Assembly (NCBI RefSeq): GCF_041447285.1
Contig: NZ_JBGMEB010000009.1
Coordinates: 103,097-167,096 of the forward strand
Direction: 5' to 3'
DNA: 64,000 bases
DNA from: Methanomethylovorans sp041447285
GTDB taxonomy: Archaea > Halobacteriota > Methanosarcinia > Methanosarcinales > Methanosarcinaceae
Part shown: positions 33,839 through 42,282 of the stretch, piece after piece
Position numbering within the stretch: position 1 is the first letter of the stretch
How the letters are laid out: each line of letters opens with the position of its first letter
Notes under the pieces: model-generated
Databases searched by the model: none
What the model saw: the letters and a program-made list of their open reading frames with translations, nothing else
What the model was told of the DNA's origin: nothing
Program-made: the position numbers and the translations under genes

Positions 33839-34648
33839 ATGGAAATTACGCTTACAGATATTGAAAAAGAAGCTTACAAGGATAGTCCGGTACACAGACT
33901 GGACAGTCGGGTGAAGCTCCTTGCCACTATCCTGATAATAATTTTTGCAGTAAGCCTGCCTCGTGTCCATGAGGATAATCTGATACGTTTAGCAGTTGTA
34001 GAATTATACCTTGTTATTTTGATGGCATTGGCAAGTCTGAACCCTGCATATATTATAGTCCGGTTCCTGGCAGTGTTGCCCTTTGGACTTGGAATAATTG
34101 TGATACAGCCTTTTGTAAGACAACCATTCTTTGATTCCTTTACAGTATACCCACTTGATCTGCCATTTGGACTAACAATAACATACGAAGGCCTGACCTT
34201 TGGAATAACACTGCTGGTAAAGTTCATTGTATGTATCAGTGCAATAATACTGCTTTCTTCTACCACAAAGATGCATGATATCGTAGGAGCTGCGAGACAG
34301 CTAGGCATTCCGAAGGAGATCGCATTGCTACTTACCATGATGGTGCGCTACTTGTTTTTGTTCTGGAGTGTGCTCAAACGTATTCGTACAGCTCAGAAAT
34401 GCCGTTTGTACAATATATGGAACAAGAAAGTCCATCGTAAGTGGGTATTGGAACAAATTGGATATACCATCAGTTCAATCTTTGTGATGGCCTATGAACA
34501 GGGAGAAAGAACGTATATCAGCATGCTTTGCAGAGGATATGGACAAAATGGCAATATGAAGATTCACAAAAAAGACCTGAAAACATCAGATATTCTGTTT
34601 TCCGGAACTACAGTTCTAGTCTTGGTTGGATCTTATTTTCTGTCTTGA
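33839..34648 (+). CDS. cbiQ: cobalt/nickel ECF transporter permease CbiQ
   Basis: The product has 269 residues and about five membrane helices. It carries the coupling motif ARQLGIPKEIALLLTMMVRY and a second AQKCRLYN-type segment that contact the ATPase. It is co-transcribed with cbiO. It converges on cbiN; the 102-base gap holds partially complementary segments (TTGTG/CACAA, AGACT/AGTCT around 34683-34713) but no clear terminator. Confidence 0.93.
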   Translation: MEITLTDIEKEAYKDSPVHRLDSRVKLLATILIIIFAVSLPRVHEDNLIRLAVVELYLVILMALASLNPAYIIVRFLAVLPFGLGIIVIQPFVRQPFFDSFTVYPLDLPFGLTITYEGLTFGITLLVKFIVCISAIILLSSTTKMHDIVGAARQLGIPKEIALLLTMMVRYLFLFWSVLKRIRTAQKCRLYNIWNKKVHRKWVLEQIGYTISSIFVMAYEQGERTYISMLCRGYGQNGNMKIHKKDLKTSDILFSGTTVLVLVGSYFLS

Positions 34649-34750
34649 AAATAAAGTGAGAAAAAAGATGCATATACGATTTTGTGTCCAGACTAACCAT
34701 CACAAAGTCTTGTAAATAGAACAAAAAAGAAGATAAAAGAAATGAATTAC

Positions 34751-35068
34751 TCACTTCTTTATTAGTTTTCCAAGACCATAACTTATTCCTAGCACAAGCA
34801 GGGTACCCACAACTATTGCAGTTACTTCGCCTGATTTGCCCATGCCCTCTATGGCATAATCGGGCATTGGAGAGGAGAAAACAGATCCTGCTTCTTCCAT
34901 CTCTGAGAGTTTTTCATCGCTTACTACGCCTCCGGCAGCACTTTCCAGACCATCGGGATCAGGAGATGCAAGGAAAGGAGCAATTATGGCAAGTATGAGG
35001 GCTATAGCAATTCCTGCATAGAGAAACTTCATATTAGATGAACTTGTAACGGTGACGTTCTTACTCAT
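34751..35068 (-). CDS. cbiN: CbiN-like PDGLE-domain subunit
   Basis: The product has 105 residues and two membrane helices (about 14-33 and 80-102) joined by an extracellular segment containing ASPDPDGLESAAGG, the PDGLE signature of CbiN/NikN-type subunits. It assists CbiM in metal entry. Its start overlaps the cbiM stop by 4 bases. Confidence 0.9.
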   Translation of the reverse strand: MSKNVTVTSSSNMKFLYAGIAIALILAIIAPFLASPDPDGLESAAGGVVSDEKLSEMEEAGSVFSSPMPDYAIEGMGKSGEVTAIVVGTLLVLGISYGLGKLIKK

Positions 35069-35718
35069 GCTTTTGTACTCCTGTTAGCTAGCGACTTGTT
35101 CTCCAGAAGATCAGGCCTTGAACTTGCAATTGCACTGACTGCAATAGCTGTGATGAGCCCTTCACCGATTATTCCAATGATAAAGTGATAAGTACCCATA
35201 GCAATTAGTCCTGGAACCAACGGAAAAGTTCCGGCAAGGTACATCTGGACCGCACATGCAAGAGCTGATACAAACAAACCTAGCCATGCACCTATAAAAG
35301 ATGAGATCTGAAGGTTGAGCTTGAGTTTCATGAGGGCAGCAAATGCGTAGTAGCCCACGAATCCAGAGATTACACCCATGTTTAGAATATTGGCACCCAT
35401 AGTTGAAATACCGCCGTCACCAAAGACAAAACCCTGCACTAGAAGCACAAGAGTAAGCACAAGCACACCAGCCCATGGACTTGCAAAGATAATAGCAACA
35501 AGAGTGGCCCCCACCATGTGGCCGCTGGTGCCCATTCCTATTGGAATGTTCAAAGCCTGAATTGCAAAAATACCAGCCGCAAGGGCAGCGAGAATAGGAA
35601 CTTTCGTGTCATCCATTTCTTTTCCGGCCCATTTAACGGCCATGAAAATGAAAGGCAGTGCTATTATCCAGTAGATGATAGCCTGCCCCAGAGGTACGAA
35701 TGAATCAGGGATATGCAT
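35065..35718 (-). CDS. cbiM: cobalt/nickel ECF transporter substrate-binding subunit CbiM
   Basis: The product has 217 residues and about six membrane helices. It begins Met-His-Ile-Pro, the N-terminal His being a metal ligand in CbiM/NikM, and contains GTSGHMVGATLVAI and GDGGISTMGANILNMG, also part of the metal site. GGAGG precedes the ATG. Cobalt versus nickel cannot be decided from sequence alone. The promoter region carries an inverted repeat suited to a metal-responsive repressor. Confidence 0.95.
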   Translation of the reverse strand: MHIPDSFVPLGQAIIYWIIALPFIFMAVKWAGKEMDDTKVPILAALAAGIFAIQALNIPIGMGTSGHMVGATLVAIIFASPWAGVLVLTLVLLVQGFVFGDGGISTMGANILNMGVISGFVGYYAFAALMKLKLNLQISSFIGAWLGLFVSALACAVQMYLAGTFPLVPGLIAMGTYHFIIGIIGEGLITAIAVSAIASSRPDLLENKSLANRSTKA

Positions 35719-35738
35719 TTTATTCCTCCAATAATATT

Positions 35739-35797
35739 AAAGTGTGAAGATTTTCTTTTTTCGTAACACTTTTGATACAATATTTTGCTATATATAA
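35739..35797 (-). promoter_or_regulatory. cbiMN promoter with inverted-repeat operator candidate
   Basis: On the minus strand a TATA box (TTATATATA, 35788-35797) predicts a start near 35766. Exactly there lies AAAGTGT (35739-35745) paired with ACACTTT (35766-35772), arms 27 bases centre to centre. Another GTGTTAAC sits at 35806-35813, upstream of the TATA box. The long spacing fits a NikR-like tetramer, but no regulator gene is nearby. Confidence 0.45.
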
Positions 35798-35916
35798 CTG
35801 GTGGTGTTAACTTAATGAAAAATAATAGCAAACAAATAGGTGAACCAAAACCTGCTAAAAAGATAAAAAGCAAAAACAGATTAGAGATAAAGAAAAAATA
35901 AAAACAGATTCAATGC

Positions 35917-36438
35917 TCACTTATCAGGGACATAACGAATGGCTTCAACCACTTTAGTTGCTACAGAATTAACTGTATCCTTGTCCCCTATATTAATACT
36001 CATGTCAGCATATTTCTGATAGAGAGGGAATCTCTCAGCAAAAAGTTGCTCAAGGCTTCTGCCTTTCAGGCCAACGATGCCTCTAGACTCCTGATTGTCT
36101 ATTTGATGTTTGACCCGTGAAAGAGGGGTGTGTAAGAATATAATAGTGGACTTTGCTTTAAGGAAATCCATTGCCTTTTGTGAATATACTATACTGCCAC
36201 CTGGAGAGATGACAATTCCATCACTAATAGGAAGGCCAAGAACAATCTTCCCTTCAAGAAGTACGAGAGCCTCATCACCTTGAGTGTCTATGATCTCCTG
36301 AAGAGTGCACCCTGCCTTTTGCTTGATGAGAAGATCAATATCCACAAATTTATACTCAAGCAATCTGGCAACTTCCCTGCCTACGGAAGTTTTCCCTGAT
36401 CCCGGCATGCCTATCAATGTGATGTTCATGTTATGCAC
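35917..36438 (-). CDS. shikimate-kinase-fold small-molecule kinase
   Basis: The product has 173 residues. It has a P-loop GMPGSGKTSVG, VDIDLLI with the substrate Asp, SPGGS, and the lid motif LKGRSLEQLFAERFPLYQKYAD with the R-x-PLY-x3-A signature of AroK. Most archaea use an unrelated GHMP-type shikimate kinase, so this AroK-like enzyme may act on shikimate, homoserine or another alcohol. It lies 41 bases after the UPF0210 gene on the same strand; the gap holds ATATAGGATT twice in tandem. Confidence 0.8.
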   Translation of the reverse strand: MHNMNITLIGMPGSGKTSVGREVARLLEYKFVDIDLLIKQKAGCTLQEIIDTQGDEALVLLEGKIVLGLPISDGIVISPGGSIVYSQKAMDFLKAKSTIIFLHTPLSRVKHQIDNQESRGIVGLKGRSLEQLFAERFPLYQKYADMSINIGDKDTVNSVATKVVEAIRYVPDK

Positions 36439-36479
36439 CCTAGATATTATATAGGATTATATAGGATTTATTCGGAGTA

Positions 36480-37841
36480 TTAGTTGTTCAGGGCTTGTAT
36501 AGGCGCTGGTATCTTTCCGCCCCTTGAGATGAAAGTTTCCGAACTGAAACGGTTCACTGCCATCACAGGCGCCCTTCCCAAGAGACCACCGAATTCCACC
36601 TCATCACCCACCTTTTTACCTGGAACCGGAATAAGACGTACGGCTGTGGTCTTACAGTTGATCATGCCGATTGCCATTTCATCTGCAATGATAGCTGATA
36701 TTGTTGAAACCGGAGTGTCTCCTGGCACTGCTATCATATCAAGACCAACTGAGCATACACTTGTCATTGCTTCAAGTTTCTCCAGGGTAAGAGAACCATC
36801 TTCCACAGCCCGGATCATGCCTGCATCTTCGCTTACCGGGATAAAGGCACCGCTGAGACCTCCTACTGATGAAGAGGCCATAGAACCGCCTTTCTTAACA
36901 GCATCGTTAAGCAGAGCAAGAGCTGCAGTGGTTCCATGAGTACCACATCTTTCAAGGCCCATGGCTTCAAGTATTGCTGCTACACTGTCCCCAACAGCAG
37001 GAGTGGGTGCAAGGGAAAGGTCCAGCACACCAAACTGTGCATTAAGACGGGATGATACTTCACGCCCTACCTTTTCACCCATTCGTGTGATCTTGAAAGC
37101 TGTTTTTTTAATAGTTTCTGAGATCTCATTAAGCGTTGGATCATTAAGAGCCCGGACAGCGGCATTCACTACACCTGGGCCACTGACACCTACATTTATT
37201 GCACAGTCAGCTTCACCTACACCGTGGAATGCTCCTGCCATGAAGGGGTTATCTTCTGGTGCATTTGCAAATACAACAAGCTTGGCACAGCCTATGCCGT
37301 CCCTGTCTGCAGTAAGTGATGCAGTCTGCTTGATAACATTTCCCATAAGTGCCACTGCATCCATATTTATTCCGGCATTAGTGGTTGCTACGTTGACCGA
37401 GGAACAAACTTTCTCAGTGGTGGCAAGAGCTTGGGGAATGGAATTTATAAGCCGCATATCACCGGGAGTGATGCCTTTGTGCACCAGGGCACTAAAACCT
37501 CCGATGAAATTCACGCCGACCTTTGAGGCTGCTTTATCTAAAGTTTGTGCGATGGAAACATAATCGTCACATTTGCAGGCTTCTGCCACAATGGCAATGG
37601 GAGTAACAGATATCCTTTTGTTTACAATAGGAATACCATACAGGCGGGAAATCTCTTCTGTCACCTGCACGAGATCCTTTGCATAAGTGGTTATCTTATC
37701 GTAAATGTTAGCGTTGAACTCATCGATATCAGGATGACTGCAGCCCCTCAGGTTTATACCCATGGTGACTGTGCGGATATCGAGACTTTCGCTAGTGACC
37801 ATCTGTATGGTCTCAAGTATCTCTTCAGGATGAATGAGCAT
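36480..37841 (-). CDS. UPF0210/PFL family protein
   Basis: The product has 453 residues from ATG 37841. An in-frame ATG at 37871 overlaps the ACT gene; family members start near MLIHPEEILETIQMV, and GAAGGTTG lies just before 37841. Typical UPF0210 segments are seen: VTMGINLRGC, GGFSALVHKG, GVSGPGVV, GCAKLVVFANAPEDNPFMAG, SSVGGLSGAFIPVSED. The fold is related to glycyl-radical (PFL) proteins but lacks a radical Gly motif, and function is unknown. It is universally paired with the ACT-domain gene upstream, here 11 bases apart. Confidence 0.93.
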   Translation of the reverse strand: MLIHPEEILETIQMVTSESLDIRTVTMGINLRGCSHPDIDEFNANIYDKITTYAKDLVQVTEEISRLYGIPIVNKRISVTPIAIVAEACKCDDYVSIAQTLDKAASKVGVNFIGGFSALVHKGITPGDMRLINSIPQALATTEKVCSSVNVATTNAGINMDAVALMGNVIKQTASLTADRDGIGCAKLVVFANAPEDNPFMAGAFHGVGEADCAINVGVSGPGVVNAAVRALNDPTLNEISETIKKTAFKITRMGEKVGREVSSRLNAQFGVLDLSLAPTPAVGDSVAAILEAMGLERCGTHGTTAALALLNDAVKKGGSMASSSVGGLSGAFIPVSEDAGMIRAVEDGSLTLEKLEAMTSVCSVGLDMIAVPGDTPVSTISAIIADEMAIGMINCKTTAVRLIPVPGKKVGDEVEFGGLLGRAPVMAVNRFSSETFISRGGKIPAPIQALNN

Positions 37842-37852
37842 GCTTTCAACCT

Positions 37853-38131
37853 TCAGATCCTGTGCATGCAAGTGAAGGCATCTTCGTGCTGTACTTTAAC
37901 TTCCACACCAAGCCTTTTGCCTTCTTCGGCCATGCTGTTCTGGAATGCGGACAGGTCGAAGTCCTCACCTTGAATTTCTGCCAGCATGATCATTGTAAAG
38001 AGGCCTTGCATGATGGTTTGAGTAATATCCACTATGTTTACGTTGTGCTTGGCCATTACTGCAGTAATGCCAGCTACTATACCTACTCTATCGATACCGA
38101 TGACGGTAATAACAAAACGGCTTGAGCTCAT
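37853..38131 (-). CDS. ACT-domain protein (UPF0237)
   Basis: The product has 92 residues from ATG 38131; AGGTG lies 8 bases upstream, and a longer frame to 38248 has no support. It contains FVITVIGIDRVGIVAGITAVMAKHNVNIVDI, a canonical ACT ligand-binding unit, and a second beta-alpha-beta half. It probably senses an amino acid and controls or stabilises the UPF0210 partner, whose gene follows directly. Confidence 0.92.
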   Translation of the reverse strand: MSSSRFVITVIGIDRVGIVAGITAVMAKHNVNIVDITQTIMQGLFTMIMLAEIQGEDFDLSAFQNSMAEEGKRLGVEVKVQHEDAFTCMHRI

Positions 38132-38504
38132 GATAATGCACCTGTTTGTCACAGGAAAATTAATTGCGTGTTCAACTACTGAATGGATTAAGTAGTTTGC
38201 GCAGACGCGAAGAAAAATTGATTTTGATTTGAGATGGAATTTTCCCAATAGAAAATGAATTTAAAGAATAAGAATACACTATAATCAGTTAAGATGTAGA
38301 AATATGTTCCATAAAAGAACAGATTATTCTATTACTTGTAATTATATACTAATAAAAGTATATTTATGGATTAACTTTCACCCCAATCATTTTGTAGCTT
38401 AGATAATAACAAAAACTTTTTATATTGCAGAACTTATGATTATAATGATGATGAAGGACATACCATCGTATGTCTGTTAACTAAAACTCAATCAGGAAGA
38501 TATA
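38132..38504. promoter_or_regulatory. divergent promoter region with a leader hairpin
   Basis: No gene. On plus, a TATA-like TTTTTATATTG at about 38417-38427 would start a transcript near 38445. Its leader carries GACATAC-CATC-GTATGTC (38457-38474), a perfect 7-bp hairpin 31 bases before ATG 38505. A single hairpin of this size can occur by chance. Confidence 0.35.
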
Positions 38505-38711
38505 ATGGTGAAAATCGTACACGCTCAGACCGTGCTGACAGAAGAAGAACTTGAAGCTCTCAAGAAGAAATGTAATGAGCCCTCTACAAAGGAGGCTCTT
38601 AGCATAGCTGTGCAGCATTATCTTGAGTGTGAGTACACGGACCTCGGAGATAAAATGTGGACGAAAAAATTAGAGAGGGTCGTCCAGAAGAAAAAATCTC
38701 AAAATTTGTAA
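38505..38711 (+). CDS. small helical protein next to the pilin (DUF5371-like)
   Basis: The product has 68 residues: an extended N-terminus (KIVHAQTVL), then two helices with a TKEALSIAVQHYLECEY segment resembling small ribbon-helix-helix-like or DUF5371 proteins of Methanosarcina (family name from memory). A GGAAG precedes the ATG. It ends 27 bases before the pilin gene on the same strand, so co-transcription is likely; it might regulate pilin expression, which is inference. Confidence 0.65.
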   Translation: MVKIVHAQTVLTEEELEALKKKCNEPSTKEALSIAVQHYLECEYTDLGDKMWTKKLERVVQKKKSQNL

Positions 38712-38738
38712 CCCAAAAAAACAGGAGAGAAACACGCA

Positions 38739-39242
38739 ATGTGCAAAGCAAACCAATTCCTCGAGGAAGAGGGCGCAGTATCCCCGGTCATCGGTGTAAT
38801 CCTGATGGTCGCCATTACTGTCATCCTTGCAGCAGTAATTGCTGCGTTCGTGTTCGGCATGGGACCACCAGAACAGGCACCACAGGCAAGCATTAGAGGT
38901 AGCGCTGATACTGTCGGTGGATTCAATGTACTGAAACTTGAACACCAAGGCGGAGAAGCACTCACTCTGACTGACTCTAAGACAAAAGTCACCCTGGATG
39001 GAAGTGCTGTCGACTTAACTGGATTAGGTGAAGATGACACACAGTTCGATGCTGGTGAAGCATTATATATCTTCAACTATGACAGCGCATACTTTATGAC
39101 TACAAAGACTAATGTCACAGCTACTAATACTACCATTGAACCAGTAGATGCTGACTTAGCCACAACCGGAACTACATCAAACGTCAAGATTGTAGACGTT
39201 GGTAGCCAGCAGATGATTGCTGACCTCAAGGTCAACTTCTAA
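38739..39242 (+). CDS. archaeal type IV pilin
   Basis: The product has 167 residues. The start MCKANQFLEEEGAVSPVIGV is a class III signal peptide with an archaeal prepilin peptidase site just before the hydrophobic helix (about residues 14-42, ending FVFGMG), as in the Pilin_N/DUF1628 family. The remaining about 120 residues form a beta-rich head with many Thr and Asp. It probably forms adhesive pili or a surface filament. No assembly ATPase or platform gene is in the window. Confidence 0.9.
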   Translation: MCKANQFLEEEGAVSPVIGVILMVAITVILAAVIAAFVFGMGPPEQAPQASIRGSADTVGGFNVLKLEHQGGEALTLTDSKTKVTLDGSAVDLTGLGEDDTQFDAGEALYIFNYDSAYFMTTKTNVTATNTTIEPVDADLATTGTTSNVKIVDVGSQQMIADLKVNF

Positions 39243-39269
39243 GCCTGACGAATGGAAACCTTAGGACAA

Positions 39270-39309
39270 GGGTGCAATCTCGCACCCATACTCCTTTCAG
39301 ACTTTTTTT
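39270..39309 (+). terminator. pilin terminator
   Basis: GGGTGC (39270-39275) pairs with GCACCC (39282-39287) over a 6-base loop, and a run of seven T follows at about 39303-39309. It lies 28 bases past the pilin stop. Confidence 0.7.
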
Positions 39310-39560
39310 ATAGCCTTATTTTGCGTATGGCAGAGTATCAATGGACGCTATGTTTTAGAATAATCTTGATTTTACTGTGAAAATTCACCTCAATTTTACA
39401 TCACGACACGCTGAGTTGAACCGTGATAAAGGAGAAACATACTAAGACAGATCAGACTTGAATTCCCAGAGAAGAAAACTACATATTTAATTATTATGAA
39501 AATATTACATTTTTAATTATGATAAACCTTAAATAGGAGTATGGTGTGTATTCTTTTGGA

Positions 39561-39733
39561 GTTGTGACGACCGGGTATATCCGGTCACGGGTCCATATAA
39601 AATCACAACATAGAGTGTTTGGCGGTATGTGGGTTATGTCATTCCCACATGCCATACATACATTTTTGGCGACTTTGGTTGAGTCGTTTGCGTGGTAGCT
39701 GAGATATAGAGATCCATATCTTGTTGAATTTTT
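39561..39733 (+). ncRNA. putative structured small RNA with four hairpins
   Basis: The 758-base gap contains no gene but four successive stems within 160 bases. Stem 1: GTTGTGA (39561-39567) with TCACAAC (39603-39609), enclosing GACCGG (39569-39574) with CCGGTC (39581-39586). Stem 2: GGTATGTGGG (39624-39633) with CCCACATGCC (39644-39653), one G-U. Stem 3: GGCGACT (39668-39674) with AGTCGTT (39682-39688), two G-U. Stem 4: GATAT (39703-39707) with ATATC (39716-39720). A T-rich GAATTTTTTATT follows at about 39726-39737, and a TATA-like CCTTAAATAGG lies at about 39527-39537, correctly spaced. G+C is higher here than around it. I recognise no known RNA family. Confidence 0.55.
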
Positions 39734-40000
39734 TATTCAAATGACGGCATGCTATTCTTAGGATTCTCGAGATTTGTCATATCTTTTGATATATACTCAT
39801 ATAATCTCATAGGATTAGATCTGAGAACCAGAATTACCCTATTTATAATCAGTTGAGACTGGCGATTGCATAAATTTATTCTGCAAGTAAGATAACAAAA
39901 ACCATTGCTCATTTTTATCATTGACGATTTCAACAAGTATATATACAATACAATAACAATTCTATTTAATGGATAGTGTTGATAATAGGAGGTTTAGACC

Positions 40001-40570
40001 TTGGTGGAAATAGAGAAACTTTTGAAAGATAGCTTAGAGATCTTCCAGAAGAATATTGTTGCATTTATCATTGGTACGCTTATAGCGGGTATTGGATCAA
40101 TACTTATTGTAACCATTGCGCCATTGTTCTATGGTGTAGTGTATATGGCCGTTAAAGGAATAAAGGGCGAAAAGGTAGAAATTGGCGATGTGTTTGAAGG
40201 ATTTAAAGCACCTGGAGCCTTTGTACAGAGCTGGATAGTTGTTATCATATATCTGGTGTTGATGATAGCAGGTTCTATGCTGCTTGGCAGAATTGGCGGA
40301 ATACTGGGAATACTCATGATCTATGCTTTGCCGCTATTGGTTATGAGAGAATACAGCGGAAAAGATGCCATTAAGGAAAACTTTGAACTGATACAAAAGT
40401 ATCCAGTGGAAACCGCTATTGTATTCCTGATATTCTTCGCTCTGAATTTCATTGGTAGCCTCATTGTAATCGGTGCGCTCCTGACATTCCCATTCAGCAT
40501 GATAGGATACACCCTTATGGCAAAGAACCTGACAGGCAACGGACAGCCAGTGGCTTATATAGAGGAATAA
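40001..40570 (+). CDS. four-to-five-helix membrane protein, paralogue 1
   Basis: The product has about 189 residues. An amphipathic N-terminus (LLKDSLEIFQKNIVAF) is followed by several hydrophobic helices. AGGAGG at 39987-39992 serves either TTG 40001 (better spacing) or GTG 40004 (matches the paralogue's Met-Glu-Ile-Glu start); there is no ATG. It is about 45 percent alike by eye to the next gene. It resembles uncharacterised archaeal membrane proteins of the DUF4013 or GDPD-membrane-domain kind. Function unknown. Confidence 0.75.
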   Translation: MVEIEKLLKDSLEIFQKNIVAFIIGTLIAGIGSILIVTIAPLFYGVVYMAVKGIKGEKVEIGDVFEGFKAPGAFVQSWIVVIIYLVLMIAGSMLLGRIGGILGILMIYALPLLVMREYSGKDAIKENFELIQKYPVETAIVFLIFFALNFIGSLIVIGALLTFPFSMIGYTLMAKNLTGNGQPVAYIEE

Positions 40571-40572
40571 AT

Positions 40573-40587
40573 AGGTGCAATGCACCT
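40573..40587 (+). other. short hairpin between the paralogues
   Basis: AGGTGC-AAT-GCACCT directly follows the stop at 40568-40570. It has no T-run. It may be an attenuator or RNA-stability element between the two membrane-protein genes. Confidence 0.3.
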
Positions 40588-40684
40588 GCATCCTTTAAAG
40601 CTTCAGTTCATTAGAACCGTCATTAGATGTACAAAAATACTATCCAATCACAATAGTATATATTCATTTATGGGAGGCGAAATT

Positions 40685-41242
40685 ATGGAGATAGAAACGC
40701 TCTTAAAAGATAGTTGGGAGATATTCCAAAAGAACATGGTTGCGTACATTGTTGGTGCGCTTATAACAATTTTTGGATCGATTATAGTTATAACATCCGC
40801 CCCATTAGCCTATGGCTTGACTTACATGGCTGCAAAGGGAGCAAGAGGAGAAACTGTAGAGATAGCTGATGTCTTTGCAGGATTTAAGGCAGATAAGTTT
40901 ATACAGAGCTGGATATTGTTCCTGATAATCATGATTCCGATTTTCATAGGATTCTTGCTTCTGGTAATCCCAGGCATGATAATCGGTATAGTATTCAGCG
41001 TAATTTTCCTGTATGCTCTGCCACTGATGGTAATCAAGGATCTTGGCGCTGTGGATGCACTAAAGGAAAGCCTGGAAATAGCAAAAGCTAACCTTCAGGA
41101 CACTGTAATACTGGTTGTAATAGTAATGATACTCAATGCAATCGGCAGCGCAATCTGGATTGGAACAATCCTTACAATGCCATTCAGCATGCTGCTGCTT
41201 GTGCTGGCACTACCAATGGTAACCAGTGCAACATCTAATTAA
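40685..41242 (+). CDS. four-to-five-helix membrane protein, paralogue 2
   Basis: The product has 185 residues. ATG 40685 has GGAGG 7 bases upstream, while a longer frame from 40580 has no such site. The N-terminus EIETLLKDSWEIFQKNMVAY and later AGFKADKFIQSWI match paralogue 1 (EIEKLLKDSLEIFQKN, EGFKAPGAFVQSWI). Tandem duplication is evident. A clear terminator follows. Function unknown. Confidence 0.8.
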   Translation: MEIETLLKDSWEIFQKNMVAYIVGALITIFGSIIVITSAPLAYGLTYMAAKGARGETVEIADVFAGFKADKFIQSWILFLIIMIPIFIGFLLLVIPGMIIGIVFSVIFLYALPLMVIKDLGAVDALKESLEIAKANLQDTVILVVIVMILNAIGSAIWIGTILTMPFSMLLLVLALPMVTSATSN

Positions 41243-41258
41243 ACAGGCTAAATATCTT

Positions 41259-41294
41259 ACCTGTGGAACACTTCACAGGTTAACTTCTTTTTTT
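41259..41294 (+). terminator. terminator of the paralogue pair
   Basis: ACCTGTG (41259-41265) pairs with CACAGGT (41274-41280), and TTTTTTT follows at 41288-41294. Confidence 0.75.
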
Positions 41295-41405
41295 GTAACG
41301 TCATCTAAAATTGAGATTTTATGCTCAATCTAGTGCTTTTTAACTTAGAATGCTGTTCATAGTTCACGGCAATTTATATATAAATATAGTGTAATAAAAT
41401 ATAAT

Positions 41406-41732
41406 ATGACCGATAGAGAAAAGAAGCTAGATGAAATGTTTTGTAGTTCTTGCGGAGAGATAATAAAAAAAGAAGCAGAAATTTGTCCCAAATGCGGAGT
41501 CAGACAAAATGCATCTCCTTCATCCCACAGAAAAAAAGACAAAACAACAGCCGGAATCTTAGCCATTCTCCTTGGAGGAATTGGCGTACATAAATTCTAT
41601 CTCGGAGAAATTGGACTGGGAATACTATACTTATGCTTCAGCTGGACATTCATACCCAGTATAATTGGATTTATAGAAGGTATAATTTATTTAACAAAAT
41701 CCGATGAGGAGTTTGAAGCAAAGTACGGATAA
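41406..41732 (+). CDS. zinc-ribbon plus TM2-domain membrane protein
   Basis: The product has 108 residues. There is a zinc ribbon near the N-terminus (FCSSCGEIIKK and CPKCGVR, four Cys), then a TM2 domain with two helices and the turn GGIGVHKFYLGE (residues about 58-69). TM2 proteins are small membrane proteins with no settled role. It lies 21 bases before the DUF2085 gene, so the two probably form an operon. Confidence 0.88.
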   Translation: MTDREKKLDEMFCSSCGEIIKKEAEICPKCGVRQNASPSSHRKKDKTTAGILAILLGGIGVHKFYLGEIGLGILYLCFSWTFIPSIIGFIEGIIYLTKSDEEFEAKYG

Positions 41733-41753
41733 AGACTAGATCTGCAAAAAGAT

Positions 41754-42236
41754 ATGAACACCAAACTGATCTTCAGCGAAACAAAGATAGCACTTAAAGA
41801 AACATCGAAGTATATACTATCACATCATCAACCTGAAGAATACTACAAGTGCTATTCTTTGAACATCCTTAATAAAAAAATCCATATTTGCTCAAGATGT
41901 CTGGGCATATATGCAGGGATTCTAATTGGAATCATTTTATTCCGCCCAGACACCCAAAATCTAAGATATTACTATCTATTGTTAGCGGTTCTGCCCTTAT
42001 TCACACTTATTGACTGGTCTGTTTCTGCTTTTAAAATACATAGAAGCTACAATGTTGTTCGAACAGTTTTTGGAGTTCTGTTGGGAATCAGCTATTTCAT
42101 AGGATTAATTATCCTTCTTAAAACATTCCCAAATTACAACATAATTGGAAGCGGGTTGGCATATTCACTCATTGCAGTGTTCCTGCTGCAAAAACAAAGA
42201 GATAAAGCCGCAAATAATTTCAGAGAACAGAACTAA
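41754..42236 (+). CDS. DUF2085 membrane protein
   Basis: The product has 160 residues. The segment CYSLNILNKKIHICSRCLGIYAGILIG (read in two parts around ICSRC) is the DUF2085 signature, with cysteines just before the first helix. Four hydrophobic helices follow. No function is known. It converges on the FlaD/E-like gene, and the two share a hairpin at their ends. Confidence 0.85.
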   Translation: MNTKLIFSETKIALKETSKYILSHHQPEEYYKCYSLNILNKKIHICSRCLGIYAGILIGIILFRPDTQNLRYYYLLLAVLPLFTLIDWSVSAFKIHRSYNVVRTVFGVLLGISYFIGLIILLKTFPNYNIIGSGLAYSLIAVFLLQKQRDKAANNFREQN

Positions 42237-42239
42237 CAC

Positions 42240-42282
42240 AAAGTTCAGGTATTATTTCAGATATTATATATCTCTGAACTTT
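42240..42282. terminator. nested hairpin shared by convergent genes
   Basis: AAAGTTCAG (42240-42248) pairs with CTGAACTTT (42274-42282), and inside it AGATAT (42259-42264) pairs with ATATCT (42268-42273). The right part lies inside the last codons of the FlaD/E-like gene. It can form on either strand. Confidence 0.55.
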
